Positions 34,843 through 42,400 of a stretch of 64,000 nt of DNA are shown piece after piece; positions within the stretch are counted from its first letter, which is position 1, and the number at the start of each line of letters is the position of its first letter. This DNA is from Bifidobacterium longum subsp. infantis ATCC 15697 = JCM 1222 = DSM 20088 (GTDB lineage Bacteria; Actinomycetota; Actinomycetes; Actinomycetales; Bifidobacteriaceae). The position numbers were made by a program, and so were the translations under genes. Location: positions 2,480,001 through 2,544,000 of the forward strand of contig NC_017219.1 in the NCBI RefSeq assembly GCF_000269965.1, in the 5' to 3' direction. Under the pieces are notes generated by a model. It had not been told where the DNA came from. It searched no databases and saw nothing but the letters and a program-made list of their open reading frames with translations.

Positions 34843-35995
34843 TGTCTAATTGAAAGTGCAACACCCGTTGGATTGGAGATTGTCCGGATAACCAGTCCGA
34901 AGGGATGTTGCACCTATGGGGGAAACATGTTCGCACCTGTCGGAAGAGGAACGCCAGGTCATCCGGATCGAGATCGGCAACGGCACCAGCATCCGCAGGA
35001 TCGGTCTGATGCTCGGCCGCAACGCCTCGACGGTCGGCAGGGAGATCGAACGCGACACGTGGTTCCCGTCCAACGAGAACGAGTCCTGACGGCCGTACCG
35101 GCCGAAACGGCTGAAGACGGGCCCGTGGACGGGCGGATGCTACATCGCCGGCCCCGCGCGGCGCAAGGCCGACCGCAGGCGCGCCGAACCGCGCAGGCGC
35201 TACCGCCTGTCACGCGAACGCCTGTGGGCGCGGGTGGCCGAATGGCTGCGTCGCGGCTGGTCGCCGCTGCTCATCAGCGGCAGGCTGCGCGTCCTGTTCC
35301 CCGACGACTCCGCCATGCGCGTGTGCCCGGAGACCGTCTACCGTTGGATCCACGCCGACCGCCATCGCCGTGAACGCTGGGCGCGCCGCCTTCCACGCGG
35401 CCACGGGAGGCGGCGCAGGCGTGGCGGCAGGAGGACGTCGCGTTTCCCGATTCCCGGACGGGTTCCCATCTCCGAGCGTCCGCCGGAGGCCGGCGACCGC
35501 AGCGGTTTCGGCCATCGGGAGGCCGACGGCGTGATCGGCGCCGGATGCAACCCGCACACCGAGGTCGAGAGGAAGACCAGGTTCCTCATGGCCGGGATCG
35601 TGCCCGGCAAGACCGCCGGGGAAAGCGTCGGGGCGCGGCTGGCGATGTTCTCGCCGCTGCCGGCCGGCGCGCGCGGCGGCGTCACGCACGACAACGGCAC
35701 CGAATTCGCCCGCCACACGCGCCTGCGCGACGGGCCGGGCATGGACACGTGCTTCGCCGACCCGTACTCCAGCCGGCGGCGGGGAAGCAACGAGAACAGG
35801 AACGGCATGATCCGCCGGTATCCGCCCAAACGCAGCGAAATCCGGATGGACATGGCCGGGGAACTGCGGGAGATTGTCGACGAGGCCGACAACCGTCCCA
35901 TGCGCGTGCCGGACTACCGGACGCCCGCCGAGGCATTCGCCGACGAACTGCTGGAATTACAGGACCAACAGGGGTGTTGCACCTCTAAATAGACA
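34843..35995 (+). mobile_element. IS30-family insertion sequence (1153 bp), next to the lantibiotic regulator
   Basis: 24-bp terminal inverted repeats: the left end (34843-34866) TGTCTAATTGAAAGTGCAAC... and the right end (35995-35972) TGTCTATTTAGAGGTGCAAC... agree at 20 of 24 positions and end in GTGCAACACCC. The inside encodes an IS30-type DDE transposase with one in-frame stop. A flanking target duplication was not seen (2-3 bp would be expected). Confidence 0.8.
34916..35992 (+). pseudogene. IS30 transposase interrupted by an in-frame TGA
   Basis: Frame from ATG 34916: an N-terminal helix-turn-helix (HLSEEERQVIRIEIGNGTSI...LGRNASTVGREIERDTW), a TGA at 35087-35089, then continuing HTH II and the DDE core: HREADGVIG (first Asp), THDNGTEFA (second Asp), SSRRRGSNENRNGMIRRY (Glu). 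About 358 codons overall, the normal length. The internal stop should inactivate it; a restart at 35234 would lack the DNA-binding part. Confidence 0.85.
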
Positions 35996-36068
35996 TCGGG
36001 CACACGGTTTGCGCGGTGGTGAGCAGTGAGTGGTGAGTATTGAGCAACGTACGGCGACTCACGTACGC

Positions 36069-36755
36069 TCACACAGTGGTGAGCAATCCGCCAAACAACA
36101 CCACGAGCAGGGCGATGGTTTCAATCACGAAGTACAGAATGAAACTCGCCCAGCTTTTGGTCAGCACGTTCAGCGGCGAGGTCTTCCGGATAATCACCAG
36201 CAGACCAACAAACACCAGGGCATATACGGCGATGCCGATCGCCGCACCCATAATGCCCAGGTTCGCGGCATTCGCCAGGCCGGCCTGCTTGCCGTAGACC
36301 ACGTACGTGGAATACCAGAAATTGAGATTGAGCATGCTGAGTCCCGCGATGAACTGCTCGCCGGCCAACCCGATCACAAATACAATCAGCCACGGCCAGG
36401 ACGGCGAGACGACCACCGCCATCGCCAATCCGACGTACGCAATCACCACGGCCACCCAACCGACCAGCGCGATGCCTTGCGGAGACACTCCCCCGAGCAC
36501 GGCCACAATGGAGTCAGTATTATTTACCGCCAACGAGCGACCGAACCAGTACGGCGCGATGATGGCGCACAGTACGGCAAGAATAATCAGCGCCCAACGC
36601 AACGGATGCGAACGACGGCGCTCGATATCCGCCAGAGACAAATCGGTCTCGGGTATGGAAGCCTCGGGGTGCTTGGAAACCTCGACGGTCTCTAGTTTGC
36701 CGCCCACGATTTCCGTCGCCTCGTTAGGTTCTTGCTCGTTGGATTCCTGCTCCAT
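36069..36755 (-). CDS. Polytopic membrane protein, unknown
   Basis: 228 residues. The first 50 are Glu/Ser-rich and soluble; five or six hydrophobic segments follow from about 53 on (LRWALIILAVLCAIIAPYWF, GIALVGWVAVVIAYVGLAMAVV, PWLIVFVIGLAGEQFI, LGIMGAAIGIAVYALVFVGL, SWASFILYFVIETIALLVVL). The ATG at 36755 follows GAGGCGG. No family recognised. Between the IS element and the NUDIX gene, same strand as the latter. Confidence 0.7.
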   Translation of the reverse strand: MEQESNEQEPNEATEIVGGKLETVEVSKHPEASIPETDLSLADIERRRSHPLRWALIILAVLCAIIAPYWFGRSLAVNNTDSIVAVLGGVSPQGIALVGWVAVVIAYVGLAMAVVVSPSWPWLIVFVIGLAGEQFIAGLSMLNLNFWYSTYVVYGKQAGLANAANLGIMGAAIGIAVYALVFVGLLVIIRKTSPLNVLTKSWASFILYFVIETIALLVVLFGGLLTTV

Positions 36756-37092
36756 GCACCGCCTCGCCGATTACCTGCTCATTGCCGATTATTGCGATGC
36801 CCATCTTAGCGTGCGTGTTGGGCAAGTCTCCGATACGATCGATTACTCGCCCTGGTCCTCACTATGATCCTCGCTACGATTCTCCTTATCCGAATCCGTG
36901 GGAGCAACGTCATTATTGCCCGCAGACAAGCCGCTGTTGGCTAATTCGTGCTACTGCCCTATATCCTGATTTTCGGTGTTTTCAGGGTATAGAAAAATCC
37001 CCGTAGAGCATACTATGCTCTGCTTTCGATGATTATCGAGGTATAGAACGCGCTTCGGCCCAACAACCATATGCCCCCAAAGGCGGCAACAA
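36756..37092. other. Intergenic region with a palindromic hairpin
   Basis: No gene seen. AGAGCATA-C-TATGCTCT (37005-37021) with ACGGGGATTTTTC beyond it on the minus strand may terminate the NUDIX gene (stop at 37093). The left part should hold the promoter of the membrane protein. Confidence 0.45.
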
Positions 37093-37689
37093 TTACAAGT
37101 TATCCCGCACCATCGCGACGACATCATGATTGATTTTGTTGATGACAGGGTCGGCAAGCATCTCATCAAGAGTCATCCAGCGGCAGTCCTTGGCACCAAC
37201 ATGGAACTCAGTGGAACGCCAGGCGTCAGGCATTACCGTTACGCTAGCGCGGTATAGCGTGTATTCGTAATAACGAACCTCTCCATCATGCTCCGTGGAT
37301 GGCTTCTCAGAATCCTTCACACAAATGTGAGACAGAGTAAAGTCTTTAGCAGGAATTCCGAATTCATCGGCAAAATACGTCGTCAGCTGACGAACATCCT
37401 CATCAGTACTGCTTGCGGTTGCATGATTAGGGAAAAAGTCGCATCCCCAACCTAAATCACGATACAGAAGATATCGGTTAGCATCTTTCACCGCAATGAT
37501 CGAGCTTCTTCGTTCGGTTCTATCCATGTTGACGATATCCTCATACAGTGTTATGGCATCATACTTATTTCTGCAAGCAGTAATCAAACTCCATACTCCA
37601 TAGAATATGAAGATAATGCTCAATGCAAGGAGCAATCCTTGAAACATTTGGTCGAGTCCAGATGTGAGAGCAGCAGGAATGTAAAACAA
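37093..37689 (-). CDS. Membrane-anchored SMODS-associated NUDIX (S-NUDIX) protein
   Basis: About 198 residues. One membrane helix near 15-37, then a NUDIX-like fold with the features of the S-NUDIX family: YLLYRDLGWGCDFFPNH (the FPN motif after the W), YYEYTLYRASV, and the C-terminal CRWMTLDEMLADPVINKINHDVVAMV ending in N-H-DVV. The classical NUDIX box GX5EX7REUXEEXGU is not present, as in this subfamily. S-NUDIX proteins associate with SMODS nucleotidyltransferases of CBASS-type antiphage systems; no partner is seen here. Start at TTG 37689 is uncertain; ATG 37647 would lose part of the N-terminus. Confidence 0.65.
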   Translation of the reverse strand: MFYIPAALTSGLDQMFQGLLLALSIIFIFYGVWSLITACRNKYDAITLYEDIVNMDRTERRSSIIAVKDANRYLLYRDLGWGCDFFPNHATASSTDEDVRQLTTYFADEFGIPAKDFTLSHICVKDSEKPSTEHDGEVRYYEYTLYRASVTVMPDAWRSTEFHVGAKDCRWMTLDEMLADPVINKINHDVVAMVRDNL

Positions 37690-37869
37690 TCCTTCGATGA
37701 TGATGACGACCCATTGGCAATCGGCCCGAAACCAATCTGCTCTTTGTGCTCAAAGAGCTTGGCACGCAGTTCAGCTTCGTCGATTCTCAACACCATGAGT
37801 ACTAATACTACTCGGGGTAGCTCACCCTTCCGGTATTCCCAATTAGATACACCAACATATAAATAGTGG

Positions 37870-37940
37870 AGCGGATGACGGGAATCGAACCCGCGTAATC
37901 AGTTTGGAAGACTGAGGCTCTACCATTGAGCTACATCCGC
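37870..37940 (-). tRNA. tRNA-Gly (anticodon UCC)
   Basis: The reverse complement begins GCGGATGTAGCTCAATGG and ends CATCCGC plus T. The anticodon loop TCTTCCAAA gives UCC. The next three bases encode CCA (37867-37869). Part of it (37892-37915) is repeated exactly inside acpS. Confidence 0.95.
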
Positions 37941-38055
37941 GTTAAACGTCGCTTTTGGCGACTTGAGTTATTATACATATTTCTTCGGGAATGGCAAACG
38001 CGTGTGGCTGCAGCAGGACCAGCCAATCTAGTTGATGGATTGTGGCTTTGCCGAG

Positions 38056-38098
38056 GACTCCCCTCAGCCGCCTACGGCGACAGCTCCCTTCAAAGAGG
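38056..38098. repeat. Decayed GGCTCCCCTC-type palindromes
   Basis: ACTCCCCTCAGCCG and GCTCCCTTCAAAGAGGGG in the 37941-38118 gap are imperfect copies of the palindrome seen at 11807 and 39357. No gene in the gap. Confidence 0.5.
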
Positions 38099-38118
38099 GG
38101 CGCTAGAAACCGTCGAAA

Positions 38119-38321
38119 TCACAAATGGATGAGCTGGGACTCGTATGGTTGGAGGTCGGCGCCCATCGCATTCAGAATCACGAACCAGCAGTTTTCGGGC
38201 AGCGAGTCGAGCTTGTCGATCTGGTTCTTGAGCAGGCGCACGTCGCGGCTGGTGAGCGCGCTCCACAGGTTAACCATGATGGAGACGTTGTACAGCATGT
38301 AGCACTCGGGGGCCTCGGGCG
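38119..38321 (-). pseudogene. Fragment of a GH13 (alpha-amylase superfamily) enzyme
   Basis: About 66 codons immediately after acpS on the minus strand read APECYMLYNVSIMVNLWSAL, SRDVRLLKNQIDKLDSLPEN, CWFV, which resembles the catalytic-barrel region of amylosucrase/alpha-glucosidase-type GH13 enzymes just before the LRxHDD segment. After CWFV the sequence is unlike the family and stops at TGA 38119. Only a scrap remains; no start codon of its own. Confidence 0.55.
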
Positions 38322-38870
38322 CTATTCCACAGAAATCGTCACCACCGCGGAGGCAATCGGGCCATCGTGGCTCAGGGAAATATGGATATGCGGCATCGAC
38401 CCCGCACCGAGAGTCGAGCGCTGCGCCGAACGCGCATTCCGTCGCTCCTGCATCACTGTATAAGGCCCGTTATCGGAAGCAGGGGAATAAGCAGAGGAAT
38501 AGCGAGCGCCGTCAGCCGAATTCGCGTAATCAGTTTGGAAGACTGACGCCGCCCCCTTACCCAGAGACACATGCGGCACACCACGGGAATCGTCCAAGAT
38601 CTCGATTTCAGGCCACGGGAAATTATCAAGCGTGAACGGATAGGGGGCATCGCCAAGATAATCGCACCAGGCTTTGAGGAACGCCTCCTTGCCCGCCCAT
38701 TTGGCGGCCAGGTGGACGGCCTCCCCGTCATTCTTCTGGCGCGCGCGGTCGGATGCCTGCCGCACCTCACGCACGGAGAACAGCGCACGCATGCGAGACC
38801 CCGGCTCCGCCAACTGTTCGGCGAATGCGGCCACATCCACCACGTCATGCCCCAAACCACAAGTATTCAT
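38322..38870 (-). CDS. acpS: Holo-acyl-carrier-protein synthase with internal insertion
   Basis: 182 residues. Phosphopantetheinyl transferase signature: GLGHDVVDV with Asp 9, and KWAGKEAFLKA with Glu 62 (metal ligands). It should prime the ACP domain of the Fas protein encoded 0.6 kb away. Typical AcpS is about 120-140 residues: between VPHVSLGKGAA and PHIHISLSHDGP there are about 50 extra residues (about 108-159). Codons 109-116 of the insert are a 24-nt exact copy of tRNA-Gly (38523-38546). The ATG at 38870 follows AATAGGAAG. The last strand (HISLSHDG) is intact, so activity is plausible. Confidence 0.88.
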   Translation of the reverse strand: MNTCGLGHDVVDVAAFAEQLAEPGSRMRALFSVREVRQASDRARQKNDGEAVHLAAKWAGKEAFLKAWCDYLGDAPYPFTLDNFPWPEIEILDDSRGVPHVSLGKGAASVFQTDYANSADGARYSSAYSPASDNGPYTVMQERRNARSAQRSTLGAGSMPHIHISLSHDGPIASAVVTISVE

Positions 38871-38931
38871 GCTTCCTATTGTGTACCGCTTCGCGCGTAA
38901 TCTCTACACCTCATCAGAATTGGGGCCTGAT

Positions 38932-39245
38932 TTCCATTTCAAGGGGGAAAAGATTCACTATGCTGGATGACCTCGCACAATACCGCAAACATCTTGGGCT
39001 GGCTGCCTAGCCGTCCAAAAAACATCCGCGCCCCGCCCCGGAGGTCTATCTCCGTTTCGAGGGGCGGATTTTGACCGTTCCGGAGGTCTACTTCCGTTTC
39101 AAGGGGCTGGTCATCCTCCATACCACGAGTATCCGCAGCATAACGCCAACGCCATTCCGCCGTTTTTACGCCTTGTCTACTTGGGTAACAGCCCCTTGAA
39201 ACGGAAGTAGACCTCCGGCGAATGCCAAATCAGCCCCTTGAAACG
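38932..39245. repeat. Cluster of 27-bp repeats between acpS and fas
   Basis: The unit CCGGAGGTCTACTTCC...TTTCAAGGGG occurs at 39038-39064 (3 differences), 39080-39106, and inverted at 39192-39218; partial copies lie at 38932-38946 and, inverted, 39234-39245. The copies face each other across a 39107-39191 spacer. The 38871-39427 gap has no convincing gene; a 60-codon minus-strand frame over the repeats (PLETEVDLR repeated) is probably a by-product. Confidence 0.75.
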
Positions 39246-39248
39246 CAG

Positions 39249-39274
39249 AAAGCCCACTCCGAGGGAGGGGCTTT
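39249..39274 (-). terminator. Hairpin downstream of fas
   Basis: AAAGCCC and GGGCTTT with an inner CTCC/GGAG form a terminator-like stem about 155 bp after the fas stop. Two GGCTCCCCTC palindromes lie in between. Confidence 0.5.
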
Positions 39275-39356
39275 CGTATGTTCTGCATATTTCTCTCACT
39301 GAGTTTGTGCCAGCGAGAAAGCTCCAGGAGAAACTCCCCTCACCCGCTTCGCGGGA

Positions 39357-39420
39357 GCTCCCCTCAAAGAGGGGAGCCGAGATCCGGTGCGCTACTGGCT
39401 CCCCTCAACCGAGGGGAGCC
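39357..39420. repeat. Two GGCTCCCCTC palindromes behind fas
   Basis: GCTCCCCTC-AAA-GAGGGGAGC (39357-39377) and GGCTCCCCTC-AACC-GAGGGGAGCC (39397-39420) are perfect stems 8 to 71 bp after the fas stop. They may terminate fas, but the sequence identity with 11807-11829 points to a repeat family. Confidence 0.75.
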
Positions 39421-39427
39421 AGAGGAA

Positions 39428-42400
39428 TCAGGCCTCGTAGTAGCCGTCGGCACCGAGGCGGGCGTCCGGGTTGAGGAGCATCGCCTTTTCGACCTCGTGG
39501 TGGTCGTAGCCACGGTGATCCTCGCGGAAGCGACGGTTGTCGATCGGCTCGTAGAGCGCGGCGCGACCCATCATGCCTTCCTCGAGGTGACGCTGGCCGG
39601 CGGCCAGGCGGGCGTTGGCACGCTCACGCCAGGCTTCCAGCGCGGCCTCGCCATCGGCCTTGGCCACGGCCGCTTCGAAGGCACCCGGATGAACCAGGGC
39701 CACGAAGCCGGAAACATGTCCGAAGCCGAGCGAGGTGGCCAGACCGGCCTTGACCGGGCGACCAGCGGTCTCGCGACCGAACTCGTCCTCGCCACCGCCG
39801 ATGCGCAGGGGCTTCCTAACCCAGACCATGTGGTCGTCGCGCTGGAGCTTCGGATCCACGCAATCGAGCGCCGCGTTCGCCGGAATCACGCCGGACTTGA
39901 ACAGCTGCGTCAGACCGTTGACCTGGAAGATGCAGGCACCACCCTTGGCGTGGCCGGTAAGCGTCTTCTGCGAGATCACGAACAGCGGGTTGCCGTCGGT
40001 GCGGCCGATGGCGTGGGCCAGCGTGTTGTGCAGCTCGGATTCGTTCGGGTCGTTGGCGTTGGTGGACGTGTCGTGCTTGGAGACCACGGCGATGTCGTCG
40101 GCTGAGACGCCGAGCTTAGCCAGGTCGTGCACGAGCTTGGAGTCCTTGCCACCGAGGCCGGCAGCCAGGGCACCGAGGCCCGGAGCCGGGATCGAGGTGT
40201 GGGCACCATCCGCGTAGGAGTGGATGAAGCCGACCACGGCCGCGACCGGCAGGCCGAGCTTTTCGGCGATGTCACCGCGGGTCACGAGGATCGTGCCGCC
40301 GCCCTGGGATTCCAGGAAGCCGCCACGGCGACGATCGTTCGCGCGGCTGAAGAAGCGCGCGTCGATGCCCTTGCCGTACATTTCCTCCGAGTTGGCGGTG
40401 GCGTTCATGTTGCCGAAGCCGATCACGGATTCCACGCCGATGTCGTCGATCGCACCGGTGACCACGAAGTCGGCCTTGCCGAGGGCGATCTTGTCGACGC
40501 CTTCTTCAAGGGAGACGGCCGCGGTGGCGCAGGCGGAGACGGGCTGGATCATGTTGCCGTAACCGCCGATGTAGGACTGCATCACGTGAGCCGCGACCAC
40601 GTTCGGCAGGGCTTCCTGCAGGATGTCGGTCGGGATCTCGTGGTTGAGGAAGCGGTCGAGGTACAGCTTGCGCATCGACATCATGCCGCCGAAGCCGGTG
40701 CCCTGGGTCGAAGCCACCAGCGAGGGGTGGATGGACTCGAGGATTTCGGCCGGGGTGAAGCCGGCGCCCAGGTAGGCGTCCACAGTGGTGACGATGTTCC
40801 ACAGGGCGATCTTGTCGACGTCGCCGACCATCGAGGCGGGAATGCCCCATCGGGTCGGATCGAAGCCCTTCGGGAACTGGCCGCCGACTGTGCGGGTCAT
40901 GGTGGCGCGGCGCGGCACGCGGATCATCGAGCCGGCGTGGCGGGTCACGTTCCATTCGCCGGATTCCTCATCCGGGGCGATGGTGGTGTGAGCCTCGTCC
41001 AACTTGACGTATTCGGCGGCGACTTCGCGGGTGGGCACAGAGAAGGTGACGTCGTGGTCGAGGAAGACCTCAGCTTCTTCTTCGTCAGCACCGTCCTTGT
41101 AGTCGTTGCCCATGCCTTCCTCGAACGGGCGGATGCCGGAGCGGGCCACGACCTCGTCGTGGTAGCGCTCGGCGATGTCCTCTTCGGGCACGAGGTTGCC
41201 GTCGGTGTCGTACCAGCCGGGCTTCGGGCTGTCGGCCCAAGTCAGCAGACCCATGTTCCACGCAAGTTCGAGCACTGCGCCGGCGCTCAGGTCGACAGTG
41301 CCGTCCGAGTGGATGCCGAGCTCGGCCTGGGTGCGCGTACGACCGGAGCCCCACGGGCCCAGCTCACCGACGGAAACGATGACGATTTCGTCTTCCGGCT
41401 TGGCGGTGACGTTGGTCCAGTCGTTGAGGTCGACCGAAGCCTGCTTGGTGATGATCGGGGTGGGCAGCGCCTTGATTTGCTGCCCACGCGAGGAGTCGGA
41501 CAGTCCAGTGGACTGTCCGGCGACGGAGCCATCCGTTTCCTGAGACGAGGCCGCAGCAGCTTCCTTCTCCGCATCGGCCATGGCCTCCGCGCGCAACGCC
41601 TTGATGTCGATGGGCTCGGAGCCGAGGCCACCGGTCAGGTCCACATCGAGCGGGGCCTTGAGGGCCTGCTCGCGCGATTCGGCAGTGCACAGGTCGAGCA
41701 GCTTGGCCGCAATCTGTGCGGTGGAGTAGGTGTGGATGCCGTGACGCTCAACGACGGCGACCAGCGGGTCGTTACCGCCCATCAGGCCGGTGCCACGCAC
41801 CCAGCCGATCTTCGGGTGAGCGAAGGTGACGCGGCTCGACCACACCTTTTCAGCGCGGGCACGGTTGACGATGGCGTCAAAGGCGCTCTTGACTTCGCCG
41901 TAGGCACCGTCGCCGCCGAATACGCCGCGGTTCGGGGAGCCGGGCAGCACCACATGGAGCTTGTGCTGCACGTTGGTGTCGGCACCGATGTGGCTGAAGC
42001 CGGCGATGGCGCGTTCCACGCCCCACAGCATCAGTCGGGCCTGCGATTCGAACAGGTCGCCGGAGTCGGCGAGCGTGCCATGGACCGGCGGTGCGGCGAA
42101 CGGGAAGAACAGGGTCGGCTCCCACGCGGGCTTCAGAATCGTGGTGGTGGCACCGGAGGTCTTCTTCTGCTCGTGGCCCACCCAGTCGACCAGAGCGTCG
42201 ACGTCGCGGTAGCTGGAGAGGTTGGCCGGAACCAGCCACAGCTTGGCGTTGCCAGTGGCGTGCTCGCGGTAGGCCTGCTTGGCCCAAGCCTTGATGGACA
42301 GCTTGAAGCTATGCGAAGTGGCCACCACGGTGGCGCCGCCTGCGAGCAGGCCTTCGACCACCTGAGCGGCAATCGAGTTCGGGCTCACGCCGGTGACGAT

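Noticed and set aside
38939..39121. 60-codon minus-strand frame with PLETEVDLR repeats
   Set aside because: The repeats are explained by the 27-bp DNA repeat, which also occurs outside this frame and inverted.
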